From Nitrososphaera sp. (GTDB taxonomy: Archaea; Thermoproteota; Nitrososphaeria; Nitrososphaerales; Nitrososphaeraceae), in NCBI GenBank assembly GCA_029263715.1, contig JAJUFP010000006.1, forward strand, positions 1 through 64,000: a stretch of 64,000 nucleotides of DNA, written 5' to 3'. The translations under genes were made by a program, and so were the position numbers. The number at the start of each line of letters is the position of its first letter. Within the stretch, counting starts at the first letter, position 1. The notes under the pieces are model-generated. The model saw only the letters and a list, made by a program, of their open reading frames with translations, was not told the DNA's origin and ran no database searches. This document shows positions 1 to 7,678 of this stretch, in pieces.

Positions 1-423
1 AGCCTTGACAACCAGGTCCCTTCTCCCCACAAGCTCCTCTGCCCTCAGGTTGACCTTGGGCAGCAGCTCTTCATAGGTCCGGCCAAGGGCCTTGCCCTTT
101 AGGACTATCTTTAGGTTCCATGTGATGTACTTGACAAAGTAGGCATTCAGCACCGCAGCGCCGCTTGCAAGGGTAACCATCTTGGCGTGGGTGTTAACAA
201 GGTGCTCACGAAGGGCCCCCTCCGCCTTTTCAGCGGAGTACGGCTTTGTAAGCTTGGCAAGCGCATCAAGGTAAATAGTGTTCTTCATCCTTGTGACAAG
301 CTCCTCAATGTCCCTTGACTCTGCAAGAGTCTGAAACTCGCTTCTTGAAAGCATCTTGCCTCTAAGGCTGTGAGCCAGAACAGTGCCAAAGATCTTGTTG
401 GGTATGCTTACCTTGTTGGCCAT
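1..423 (-). CDS. atpC: A-type ATP synthase subunit C (partial, C-terminus outside window)
   Basis: Reading the minus strand from an ATG at 423 gives 141 codons that run off the left edge. The N-terminal part is helical, and a segment with YITWNLK, LKGKALG and TYEELLPKVN matches the style of the V/A-type ATPase C (eukaryotic d) subunit, where an aromatic-x-WN-(I/L)-K-x-(I/L)-L-(R/K)-G-K stretch is typical. In the A-type synthase this subunit links the central stalk to the membrane rotor. No other ATP synthase gene is visible, so the call rests on the partial protein alone. Confidence 0.72.
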   Translation of the reverse strand, partial: MANKVSIPNKIFGTVLAHSLRGKMLSRSEFQTLAESRDIEELVTRMKNTIYLDALAKLTKPYSAEKAEGALREHLVNTHAKMVTLASGAAVLNAYFVKYITWNLKIVLKGKALGRTYEELLPKVNLRAEELVGRRDLVVKA

Positions 424-538
424 GGACTAGCCCTCAATCCCCACAGTACTTTATAAAAATCATTAGTTTTGTTTTCTGACCTTGAGTATGGAAAAAGAAC
501 AAAAGTGGGCAGAAAGGAACCGGCAAAAGCCGGGATGG

Positions 539-745
539 TTAATCAAACAGCTTTGATAATGCTGCCGAAATTCTTCTGGCGAAAACCAGTATGGCAAAGT
601 GAAGGCCAAAGCCCACCACGGCTGCAATGGCAATACCAAAGCCAAGTTCGTAAAGCGTAATGAACACCCCAAGCGGCGGCAGAGCAAATATCATGGCCAG
701 AGCAGTGGTCACCCAGGCAGACTTGGCTAAAAGTTCCGGCGTCAC
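539..745 (-). CDS. Small hydrophobic membrane protein
   Basis: The protein has two to three closely packed hydrophobic segments (ALAMIFALPPLGVFITLY, then GIAIAAVVGFGLHFAILVF) and a short basic tail. The longest frame starts at a GTG at 814, but a TATA-like GTATTAAAATT on the minus strand (about 767-778) lies about 25 nt before a GTG at 743-745. A leaderless 68-residue product from 745 is therefore preferred. I do not recognise a family. It sits alone behind the ATP synthase gene. Confidence 0.55.
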   Translation of the reverse strand: MTPELLAKSAWVTTALAMIFALPPLGVFITLYELGFGIAIAAVVGFGLHFAILVFARRISAALSKLFD

Positions 746-814
746 GTTCTCAAGCCTCTGGCTCTGGAATTTTAATACCCGTATTCCGTTATTAGTCTTG
801 GGGCTAATTTCCAC

Positions 815-1122
815 AATGTTACTTGAGAAAAATTGCGAGATATTAACATTAAGTTGCTAAAATTCACATAAGTAGCGCCGTGTACCAGCCAATTCTTGGA
901 TGAAGATGAGGTGGAAAAAGTCTAGTAATTATAATAATTGACTCTGTAAACGAAAATTTCTATAATCTTTTGATATGAGAAGTTTCCGGCCGTGTACAAT
1001 AATACTACAACTTCTCAAGGATAAATGTTAGAATTTGGATTCGGTAGAATATAATTGAAAAATTGAGAGAAAAGAGTCCGGCAAAATAAACTTAATTAGG
1101 AAGATCGCCGTTAAGATACAAA
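815..1122. other. 308-nt A/T-rich intergenic region with short repeats
   Basis: No convincing gene is seen. The nonamer GCCGTGTAC occurs twice (877-885 and 989-997). The second copy lies inside a perfect 9-bp inverted repeat, TGAGAAGTT at 976-984 and AACTTCTCA at 1009-1017, so it would sit in the loop of a hairpin. The rest holds TATA-like stretches that could serve the rightward gene at 1123. Confidence 0.4.
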
Positions 1123-1599
1123 ATGCAGACTTCCTCGACGCTATCCATTGATGAAGAAAAGGGCAAGCTTGATCCAAAGTACGAGAAGCTTATAGACCAG
1201 TTCGAGCAAGAAGTGGCGCAGTACGACACGATGGCGCGCCTGGCTGCGATTGCAACCTTTGGCGGCGTGATCGCCTCAATTCTGCTGCCGCTCCTGTATC
1301 TGCAGTTCGTGGCAAACGTAAATCCATACCATGCCTTTGCATCCGGGCCGATGCTGTACTTTGTTATTGGCGGGATACTGGCAAGCAAGGCAGTTCCCAA
1401 ACTCTTGATAATGTACTCTAACCACAAAAAGCACGAGATCTCGAGATTAAAGTACAAGCCAGTGACCGGCGTCTGCATGTGCGACCTCTACCAGTTCAGG
1501 ACTCATCTGCACAAGATGGACCAGGCCGAGAATTCTGCTGAAAGGATGCGGCATGCCAAGCTGGCAAGCTACTACAAGCAAAAGATGGGCTGGCAATAA
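1123..1599 (+). CDS. Conserved hypothetical membrane protein (158 aa)
   Basis: A charged, probably helical N-terminus (residues 1-38) is followed by two hydrophobic segments, roughly 42-62 (AAIATFGGVIASILLPLLYL) and 74-95. A basic cytoplasmic tail follows, with a CMCDLY motif near residue 126 and many His/Lys. It looks like a two-pass inner-membrane protein. I do not recognise a family. A separate small membrane protein follows about 50 nt downstream on the same strand. Confidence 0.6.
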   Translation: MQTSSTLSIDEEKGKLDPKYEKLIDQFEQEVAQYDTMARLAAIATFGGVIASILLPLLYLQFVANVNPYHAFASGPMLYFVIGGILASKAVPKLLIMYSNHKKHEISRLKYKPVTGVCMCDLYQFRTHLHKMDQAENSAERMRHAKLASYYKQKMGWQ

Positions 1600-1651
1600 A
1601 ACCGTAAGGATTTTTACCGGCCGTAATCAATGACATGAAAGGCAGCTTCGA

Positions 1652-1951
1652 TTGGATGGCATTAACAAAGTCTATTACATGCGGGTCGCCCTTGGCGTAA
1701 TAGCCGGCATCATTGCCGGATTTGTAATCCAGCCGGACACAGACCAAACAACTTCAGTGGGCATCGCTCTGGGGATAGCCGTTGTAATGTTCATGATATC
1801 GGTAGTTATCGGAAGGGGCATGGCCAAAGGGCTGCCAAAAGAAATGAAGAAAAAGGCTTCATACGATGGCATCATCCCGTTCATCTTCATGCTTTTTGTA
1901 TTCATGATCATAGTCTTTACGGCGCTGCATCAGAACTTGGTTTTAAAATAA
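1652..1951 (+). CDS. Small three-TM membrane protein, possibly archaeal EMC6-like
   Basis: Hydrophobic segments cover about residues 9-26 (MRVALGVIAGIIAGFV), 35-54 and 72-92, with a short KEMKKK cytoplasmic loop between the second and third. This size and arrangement resemble the archaeal EMC6-like family of membrane-insertion-related proteins; that link is from memory of the family. The start is TTG at 1652 or ATG at 1679. It lies 25 nt upstream of cbiT and may share its transcript. Confidence 0.5.
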   Translation: MDGINKVYYMRVALGVIAGIIAGFVIQPDTDQTTSVGIALGIAVVMFMISVVIGRGMAKGLPKEMKKKASYDGIIPFIFMLFVFMIIVFTALHQNLVLK

Positions 1952-1976
1952 ATACAGGCATTCCGGTATTGCGTGT

Positions 1977-2558
1977 ATGTGGGATTACCGCACGCCGGGG
2001 ATTCCTGACGAGCTTTTCGAGCGGACAGACGATGTTCCGATAACAAAGGAGGACGTGAGGGCCCTTGCCATCAGCAAGCTGCGGCTAAAGGAGGGTTATT
2101 CTGCCATCGACGTAGGATGCGGCAGCGGCAGCATAACCGTCGAGCTCTGCCTGCAGACAAGGGGCGCCGTCTACGCCATTGATCTTGACAGCAATGCCGT
2201 CGAGCTGACAAAAAGAAACCTGCAAAAGTTCGGTGTGAATGCCCAGGTGATACTGGCAAAGGCGCAGGATGCCTTGCCGTCGCTTCCGCCGGTGGACGCC
2301 GTGGTTGTTGGTGGGACATGGGGAGATACGAAACAGGTCATACAGCTGGCTGCAGACCGGCTGAAGAAGGGCGGCCGAATAGTCATCGACACCATCCTGA
2401 TCGAGACGATGTACCACGCGCTGTCTGCCGTGAGCGAGATGAACCTGCAGGATGTCGATGTCACGCAGGTAACAATATCCAAGGCGCGCAAGGTGACGAC
2501 GGGCACCATGATGCTGTCCAGAAATCCTGTGATGATGATATCTGCTACAAAAGCCTGA
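1977..2558 (+). CDS. cbiT: Cobalt-precorrin-6B C15-methyltransferase (decarboxylating)
   Basis: A 193-residue class I SAM-dependent methyltransferase. The start [16 protein letters not shown] with [10 protein letters not shown] is the CbiT signature. The SAM-binding motif [16 protein letters not shown] is at about 43-58, with the acidic residue of motif II in [11 protein letters not shown]. CbiT methylates C15 and removes the C12 acetate side chain of cobalt-precorrin-7 in anaerobic-type B12 synthesis, a pathway ammonia-oxidizing archaea carry out. No other cob/cbi gene is in the window. The 3' end overlaps the convergent methyltransferase gene by 14 nt. Confidence 0.88.
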   Translation: MWDYRTPGIPDELFERTDDVPITKEDVRALAISKLRLKEGYSAIDVGCGSGSITVELCLQTRGAVYAIDLDSNAVELTKRNLQKFGVNAQVILAKAQDALPSLPPVDAVVVGGTWGDTKQVIQLAADRLKKGGRIVIDTILIETMYHALSAVSEMNLQDVDVTQVTISKARKVTTGTMMLSRNPVMMISATKA

Positions 2559-3417
2559 GTATTGCGGCATCCAGATATTCTCTGTCTATCTCAAAGCCGA
2601 CAAATGCGATACCAAGGTTCCTGCAGGCCACAGCAGTCGAGCCGATGCCGGCAAAAGGGTCAACTGCCAGCCTTGCCTTGCCATGCAGTTTTATACACAT
2701 CTCTGGCAGCATGACCGGAAAGGTGGCGGGGTGCGGCCTGTCCTTTCTGCTCCTGACTGTCTCGTACGGGATAAACCAGGTGTTGCCCCTGTCGCGCCGG
2801 TCCTCCTTTGCGGCCTTCCACCGGCCGATGTTGGTCTTGTCCTGGTATGGTATGCCCACAGCCAGCTTGTCCAGCCTGACATCGCCGTTCTTTGTGAAAT
2901 GGAATATGTACTCTTGGCAGTCGTTTAGGAACCTGCTGCTTACTATGGGCTTGAAGTGGCCCACAGCTATGTCGCCGGCTATGTTGGGGTAATTGCCAAC
3001 GTCTTTCTTGCTTATTGCAATTGACTTGACCCAGTGGATGACGTTTTGCAAAACGAAATGCCTCCGGAGAACACATGCAACGTCCCAGGCGATCCACTGG
3101 TCTTTGGGTTTGTTGCCGACGTTCAAAAAGAATGAGCCATCTTCAGCAAGCACGCGTTTGACTGACTGGCCGATATCTTCAAGCCATGCCAGATACTCCT
3201 GGCGGGGCAGGCTGTCGCGGTACCTGCTGTAGTTTATGCCAATGTTGTACGGAGGCGACGTGACTACGACATCGACGGATTTCTCCTCAAGGTTCTCGTT
3301 CAAACCAGCCAGACAATCCTTCAGGTAAAAGGTGGCTGCACTACTGCCATAAGGAATTACCCTGTACGGCGTTTCATGGTTCTGCATCGGCCGGATCAAC
3401 GGAATGCCGGCCAACAA
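2545..3417 (-). CDS. Solitary DNA methyltransferase (beta-class N4-C/N6-A type)
   Basis: The catalytic motif [10 protein letters not shown], is near residue 53, and motif [14 protein letters not shown], comes near the C-terminus (about 252-264). That order identifies a beta-class amino-methyltransferase. SPPY rather than DPPY fits either N4-cytosine or N6-adenine modification in this class. The 290-residue length is that of a stand-alone catalytic domain plus a small target-recognition insert. No restriction endonuclease gene is adjacent, so it may be an orphan enzyme. The start at 3417 is the longest possible; ATG codons slightly inside (for example MQNHETPYR) are alternatives. Confidence 0.85.
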   Translation of the reverse strand: MLAGIPLIRPMQNHETPYRVIPYGSSAATFYLKDCLAGLNENLEEKSVDVVVTSPPYNIGINYSRYRDSLPRQEYLAWLEDIGQSVKRVLAEDGSFFLNVGNKPKDQWIAWDVACVLRRHFVLQNVIHWVKSIAISKKDVGNYPNIAGDIAVGHFKPIVSSRFLNDCQEYIFHFTKNGDVRLDKLAVGIPYQDKTNIGRWKAAKEDRRDRGNTWFIPYETVRSRKDRPHPATFPVMLPEMCIKLHGKARLAVDPFAGIGSTAVACRNLGIAFVGFEIDREYLDAAILRLL

Positions 3418-3430
3418 TTTATCCTTTAAG

Positions 3431-4504
3431 TCAGCGCAGACCAGCCAAAGCGGCCCGGCGGACCATCCTCTCGCTGGCCATCGCGCCTAGCATGCCCATG
3501 GCGGCGGCCGGAACCACCACCAGCGGATAGACGGATTCTATCATTTCAAAGTAAATCACGGCTGTCAGGCTGGCCCATACTGTTTTTTCTGCATCGACCT
3601 TGTTGTACGTGTGGGTGATGAGCGGATAGTAGAGCATAAAGAACGCAATGCCTGCGACCGCGCCGGCAACAAGCAATGCTCTGGCAGACCTCCACTTGGA
3701 CAGGATGATGTCGGCCATTACCAGCGGAATAACCGTCACGACGTAGAACGGGATTGTAGTCGCAAGTGAATCATTAGGCACTATTGACGTGAACGTGTTG
3801 ATAAAGATAAACGCAGCCGCAGCTGCGGACAGGACCCCGAACCTTCTTCCAGCAAGGGCCCACGATGCATAGGATACTGCGGCCGTAACAAACGGGAAGC
3901 CCAGCGTCGCAAAGACCGCCGCAAAGTTTGAGTCTGGATTGAAATCGAAATACGCCGTGCGTGAGAACGGCAGCGAGAACATGTGCACCAGGCCTGCAAC
4001 GGAGATCCAGACAGGAAGCATGGCAACTATGACAAGGGCCGCCGGCAGAATCCTGCTACGCTCTATTTGCGGGTACGAGCGAACCATGCCGGCTGCCGCG
4101 GCAATGCTGCTTGTCACCATGCCGCTTACCAGCACCGAATGGGGCGGGCTCAAAAGCCCGTCAAGCCCAAAAGCAGAATGCCACACAAAGTCAATTGGCC
4201 CGGCAGAGATTAGCAGGGCTGTTCCAGCCATGACCAGCTTGGAAGACCAGTCAAACCTGCCGGCAGACCGGGACGCTGACATGACCAGAACAGCTCCGGC
4301 CAGCGCCGACGCGGCCCCGGAATAAAGCACGGCGTGGGGCGGCGCAAAGAATGTCTCCGGCTTGTTTAGCAGATGGTTTGTCACATCCCACGTGCCCCCG
4401 GATGCGGCAAGCAGTATCCCGATGCTTACAAGCGCGTAGCCGATAACAACCTTCCGGCCCGGGCCATGCATCCTGGCCACCGTGCCGCGCTCAAAGTAGT
4501 TCAA
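3431..4504 (-). CDS. Polytopic membrane protein with duplicated Asp/His/PPH motif
   Basis: About nine hydrophobic segments span 357 residues. An internal duplication is clear in the first third: D40-x3-H44-x12-H57 (PPHAVLYSG) and D105-x3-H109-x12-H122 (PPHSVLVSG) have identical spacing. Conserved Asp and His near membrane segments suggest bound metal or haem, which is inference. The gene lies 13 nt from the methyltransferase start and 27 nt downstream of a gene for an extracellular-type protein, with which it probably forms an operon. I do not recognise a named family. Confidence 0.65.
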   Translation of the reverse strand: MNYFERGTVARMHGPGRKVVIGYALVSIGILLAASGGTWDVTNHLLNKPETFFAPPHAVLYSGAASALAGAVLVMSASRSAGRFDWSSKLVMAGTALLISAGPIDFVWHSAFGLDGLLSPPHSVLVSGMVTSSIAAAAGMVRSYPQIERSRILPAALVIVAMLPVWISVAGLVHMFSLPFSRTAYFDFNPDSNFAAVFATLGFPFVTAAVSYASWALAGRRFGVLSAAAAAFIFINTFTSIVPNDSLATTIPFYVVTVIPLVMADIILSKWRSARALLVAGAVAGIAFFMLYYPLITHTYNKVDAEKTVWASLTAVIYFEMIESVYPLVVVPAAAMGMLGAMASERMVRRAALAGLR

Positions 4505-4531
4505 TGCCTACTGATGCGGCCCTGAACAATT

Positions 4532-5050
4532 TTAAGTCTTTGTCACGTCGACGGAATACACGGAAACAAACTCGTCCTGATGGTCGATGATGCCGTCGCT
4601 TGGCCAGTGGGCCTGATCGCCGTTGTGCGGCAGACCGATGGCCTTGACGAAAACGACGAACCGGCCCTCTGATTGCGGCGTGATTGCAAGTTCAATGCTG
4701 GACGTGACTCCTTTCTCCCAGGGCCGGTTTGACGCCTCGACTGCAGGGTACTGGGCAGCCACTATCCGCTGGGGGCCGACGTATCCTGCGCCTATCTCCT
4801 GGCCTGCCTTGATGAATACCGGAGTCTGCTTGAAGTCGTGCTTCTGTATTGTGACAATGCCGTCGGTCCTTGTCAGGTTTGGAAACGCCACGGAGACTAT
4901 TTGCATGTCAGCGTGATCTCCTCTGTTGGTGGCAGTAACATGCAGGGTAAATGTCTGGCCCAGCTGGATGGAGTCAGGCAGCGTAACATCAGTGATGACG
5001 GGTTCGGGCTTTGGAACCCTGACAGAATCAAGATAGGACTGTGGCAGCAC
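4532..5050 (-). CDS. CARDB/Ig-like extracellular domain protein, probably N-terminally anchored
   Basis: From a GTG at 5050 the frame encodes 172 residues of beta-rich sequence. PEPVITDVTLPDSIQLGQTF and a following TNRGDHAD are CARDB-like (cell-adhesion-type Ig fold), and the end is rich in His/Asp (LPHNGDQAHW, IIDHQDEF). Upstream in the same open frame (about 5051-5146) the sequence continues as KTGRASIKP followed by a hydrophobic ILAGGVSAALAAYFVLSLYV anchor, but no ATG, GTG or TTG precedes it. The true start may be non-standard, for example ATA at 5117-5119. It is likely cotranscribed with the membrane protein gene at 3431-4504. Confidence 0.6.
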   Translation of the reverse strand: MLPQSYLDSVRVPKPEPVITDVTLPDSIQLGQTFTLHVTATNRGDHADMQIVSVAFPNLTRTDGIVTIQKHDFKQTPVFIKAGQEIGAGYVGPQRIVAAQYPAVEASNRPWEKGVTSSIELAITPQSEGRFVVFVKAIGLPHNGDQAHWPSDGIIDHQDEFVSVYSVDVTKT

Positions 5051-5183
5051 GTACAGCGAAAGTACGAAATATGCCGCCAGGGCAGCAGATACGCCGCCGG
5101 CCAGGATGATTGGTTTTATGCTAGCTCGCCCGGTTTTTTGGATCGAATATACTGTTTAAATCTCTTGTTGACCAGTCTTGTAT

Positions 5184-5432
5184 ATGGACAGCTGCGATCC
5201 GCAAGTCAAGGCTTACCGCAACGGCAAGACATTTAACCAGTGCCGGCAAGAAGCAAGGCAAGCTGCCGAGATCCTGTCTGCAGAGATCCGCAGAACCGGC
5301 GAGGTCTCTTGGTCGCAGGTCCTTGAAGCTGCAGGCCACGACGAGATCGTTTACAAGCTGAGCCTGAAATATCTGCGTGAAGCCGGCTATGACATTGGAA
5401 ACTACCAACTTCCCCGCGTCAGACAAAGCTGA
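5184..5432 (+). CDS. Small hypothetical protein (82 aa)
   Basis: The ATG at 5184 gives a soluble, charged, mostly helical protein with MDSCDPQVKAYRNGKTF at the start, then a helix-turn-helix-like stretch (VSWSQVLEAAGHDEIVYKLSLKYLREAGYDI) that could bind nucleic acid. That is a shape argument only. A longer frame opens at a TTG at 5178. It is divergent from the gene ending at 4532 and 30 nt upstream of the next gene on its strand. No family is recognised. Confidence 0.55.
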   Translation: MDSCDPQVKAYRNGKTFNQCRQEARQAAEILSAEIRRTGEVSWSQVLEAAGHDEIVYKLSLKYLREAGYDIGNYQLPRVRQS

Positions 5433-5460
5433 AAAATACTGTTCTTGCCTATATTGATTG

Positions 5461-6066
5461 TTGAAGGCGTACATGGCCATTGCCATTGCCGCCGCGGTTC
5501 TGGCTTTCCTGCTGACCGTGGTCCTTACTGGCAATCAGACAGGCCAGCAAGCAACGTCTCTTGGCTATTACGACGGCCTTGAAAGCAGGATACAAGACAA
5601 GCGCAACGATGCAGTGGCAGTCCAGCAGTACGAGGCCGACGTCGTGCCGGAGGTCCGGGGCTACCATGATATCCTTGCCGCCTCCGTTAAAGAGATCGAC
5701 GGCGCCTTTCTTCTGACCATCGAGCTTGCAGGCAATCCAAACCTGAATGAAAAGTACGAGACAAACTATGTTTGGCACATCATAACAAGGGATCATGTTT
5801 ACGTCGTTTTCATGCCAAACTTTGCAGCCGATTCGAACTTTCCAAAGAAAGGCTGGTACTTTGCCGTCTACGATGAAACTTTGCAAAGATACGTTGTTCC
5901 GATTACAAAGATATCGGATATGCCGGACAACAGCGTCCAGTTTCCGGTAGAATCCAGTTACATCGGAAACCCTTCCTCCTTCAGCTACTGGGTGAGCGTC
6001 CTGGTGAGGGTAGACACCGAGAACCTAGACAAGCCGCCGGAATACCTGATGGACTATGCGCCATGA
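5461..6066 (+). CDS. Membrane-anchored hypothetical protein
   Basis: A single N-terminal hydrophobic segment (AIAIAAAVLAFLLTVVL, about residues 6-22) is followed by about 180 residues of soluble domain, probably outside the cell. TTG codons at 5458 and 5461 or an ATG at 5473 could start it; TTG 5461 leaves a Lys before the anchor. The domain is beta-rich with several aromatic strands (YVWHIITRDHVYVVFMPNF, GWYFAVYDETLQRYVVPI). I do not recognise it. The stop codon overlaps an ATG (ATGATG at 6063-6068) that opens a 48-codon frame of doubtful value. Confidence 0.6.
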   Translation: MKAYMAIAIAAAVLAFLLTVVLTGNQTGQQATSLGYYDGLESRIQDKRNDAVAVQQYEADVVPEVRGYHDILAASVKEIDGAFLLTIELAGNPNLNEKYETNYVWHIITRDHVYVVFMPNFAADSNFPKKGWYFAVYDETLQRYVVPITKISDMPDNSVQFPVESSYIGNPSSFSYWVSVLVRVDTENLDKPPEYLMDYAP

Positions 6067-6374
6067 TGTTTGCAAAAAAGGGAGGGTTTACGGCGCTTGG
6101 CGATCCTGCACCAACGACCTGTTACAGCCCATGCCGTCAAAGCCGCAGTATGCTATCATACCTTTCCGATGCAGTTTTGCTTTCCTTTGCCGCCAAGCGC
6201 CAACTCTAAGCATCGGTTGTTGGCGTCATCGCTGTTATTAAGAAGTTTTTAGTATAAAAGAATTGTGTTTTCAGGGATTTTTATGATATCGACAGCAGAT
6301 TTTAAAATTATCACATATATATAACTGATTAGTCTGGATTCCTATAACCAATCATCCAAATTAGATGCTCGTCA
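6067..6374. other. 308-nt intergenic region; possible structured RNA at 6092-6201
   Basis: A perfect 11-bp inverted repeat, GGCGCTTGGCG at 6092-6102 and CGCCAAGCGCC at 6191-6201, encloses 88 nt. The enclosed part holds further short pairings (CTGCA with TGCAG, GTATG-ctat-CATAC), as in a multibranched RNA. It does not match a tRNA. The right part (about 6240-6335) is A/T-rich with TATA-like AGTATAAAAG and a run of ATATATATA. A 48-codon frame at 6063-6209 overlaps the same segment. Confidence 0.35.
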
Positions 6375-6713
6375 TTAAGCGAATCCAAAATAATGGACCC
6401 GCTGGTGCAGGTTGCGCTCGACTTCGCTGTTGAAAACCATCATGCAAAAGCTGCAAAGATACAGACCCAGCTGCTCGATATCACCCTTTTTCAGGATGGC
6501 AAGCTCGGTAGGATCCTCGGTATTCTCTGCAACGATATAGTCTTCAAATCGCCTTTCTGACAGGACGCGTTCCAGTGCCTGCTTGGCCTTCTGAACCTCG
6601 GTTTCATCGGAAAGGATGATGCTCTGCTTGTCAATGCTGACCTGAGAACCAAACACGTCAAAAACAACCTGCTTTAGCTCGTCGCAGTAACGTGATATGA
6701 CGATCCTGATCAC
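6375..6713 (-). CDS. C2H2 zinc-finger protein
   Basis: The 112-residue protein ends in a textbook classical finger: CSFC, 12 residues, then HQRVH, that is C-x2-C-x12-H-x3-H. The N-terminal 85 residues are alpha/beta and may be a dimerization or ligand domain. Small archaeal C2H2 proteins are generally assumed to bind DNA or partner proteins. The gene faces away from the one starting near 6799, with a strong dyad between them, so it may regulate that divergent pair. Its start overlaps the longest version of the neighbouring frame by 17 nt. Confidence 0.72.
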   Translation of the reverse strand: MIRIVISRYCDELKQVVFDVFGSQVSIDKQSIILSDETEVQKAKQALERVLSERRFEDYIVAENTEDPTELAILKKGDIEQLGLYLCSFCMMVFNSEVERNLHQRVHYFGFA

Positions 6714-6751
6714 AAGGATCCTGATGCGCTGGCCATCTTTAATCCAATCTG

Positions 6752-6775
6752 ATTGGTCATGCTTTTATGACCAAT
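6752..6775 (+). promoter_or_regulatory. Perfect 9-bp dyad over a TATA-like element (candidate operator)
   Basis: ATTGGTCAT at 6752-6760 and ATGACCAAT at 6767-6775 are perfect inverted repeats separated by GCTTTT. The centre contains a TATA-like CTTTTATG about 30 nt upstream of a TTG start at 6799. A further CCAAT at 6743-6747 extends a run of alternating half-sites. A dimeric repressor here would block the TATA box. Confidence 0.5.
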
Positions 6776-6798
6776 GCACGATAGTTGATTGTCAGCAG

Positions 6799-7650
6799 TT
6801 GGAAGTCCAGTCCAATAACCCCGTTACTTCGTTATCAGATAACGTGGAAGTCAGCCTGGTTTATCCGCGCAGCCAGCAGACATTCCGCCGAAACGACGGC
6901 CTGCCCATCAAACTTGCCGTCAGGGATACCGCGCTGATAACTGCCACCTGCATGCATGGCATTGCGCACCTGCTGCAGGCGGAAATTCAGCCGCGCATAA
7001 CATGGGCGATAGAAGGGCCGGCAGAAGAAAAAGGCGCGTTCAAGATTGGCCACTCCGACAGGGCCGAGTATCACCGGCAGGATACCGGAGAGTCCGTGAT
7101 CTACTACCCGCCGCCTGACATACGCGGTGAGGCGGAGATCCAAGTCAAGCTCATGATAAAGGGCGTTTCTGTGAACACATGCAACCTATTGATACGGCTA
7201 AAACGCGAAAAGGGCCTTGGCATTTCATATGTTGCGAATGTTTCGATTGATTACAGGTCTGCGTCAAACATCGCTGCATCAGAGAAATGCAGCCGCTGCA
7301 GCATCGAGCTTTTGATTGAAGAGCAAAAAAAGACTATACAAAACGACGGATACCTGATGACTGACGAAAACATCAAGGTGCAGGCTGCAGAAACAGAAGG
7401 CCGAATCTGGCTTCTGGTAAACGGCCAAAGACAGATCCTAAAGGGCCTGCAGCCAGCCAGCTTTTTGCACTGGGATTGCAGCATGGGAAGCTTTGTCGCA
7501 GGAAACGATGGCTGCGATGTTGTCTATCAAACGCCGGCAGAAAAGGATCTATCTCGGTCGCCTGTAGTGATCACGCTTTCAGAGGCCGGCAAGATACTGG
7601 AGGCAAAGAAATTCTGGCTCTTGCGCCGGCCCTCTGTCATGCATTGTTAA
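6799..7650 (+). CDS. Hypothetical protein with paired cysteines
   Basis: The frame is open from 6697, but a promoter-like dyad lies at 6752-6775, so a downstream start is likely: TTG at 6799 (283 residues) or GTG at 6844. The protein is beta-rich, without a signal peptide or transmembrane segment. It has several cysteines, including CSRC near the middle, and an acidic helical patch. It reads like tandem Ig-type or lipocalin-like domains, but I recognise no family. Together with the zinc-finger gene it forms a divergent pair. Confidence 0.5.
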   Translation: MEVQSNNPVTSLSDNVEVSLVYPRSQQTFRRNDGLPIKLAVRDTALITATCMHGIAHLLQAEIQPRITWAIEGPAEEKGAFKIGHSDRAEYHRQDTGESVIYYPPPDIRGEAEIQVKLMIKGVSVNTCNLLIRLKREKGLGISYVANVSIDYRSASNIAASEKCSRCSIELLIEEQKKTIQNDGYLMTDENIKVQAAETEGRIWLLVNGQRQILKGLQPASFLHWDCSMGSFVAGNDGCDVVYQTPAEKDLSRSPVVITLSEAGKILEAKKFWLLRRPSVMHC

Positions 7651-7678
7651 TAATACAGTGCAAAGAAACGGTACCTGC

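Noticed and set aside
2318-2992. Plus-strand frame of 224 codons opposite the methyltransferase
   Set aside because: It overlaps cbiT and runs antisense to the methyltransferase; the translation is low in hydrophobic-core pattern and rich in shadow-type Cys/Ser/Arg.
5826-5845. GATTCGAAC, resembling a tRNA T-loop
   Set aside because: It lies inside a coding region and the flanks do not pair as a tRNA.
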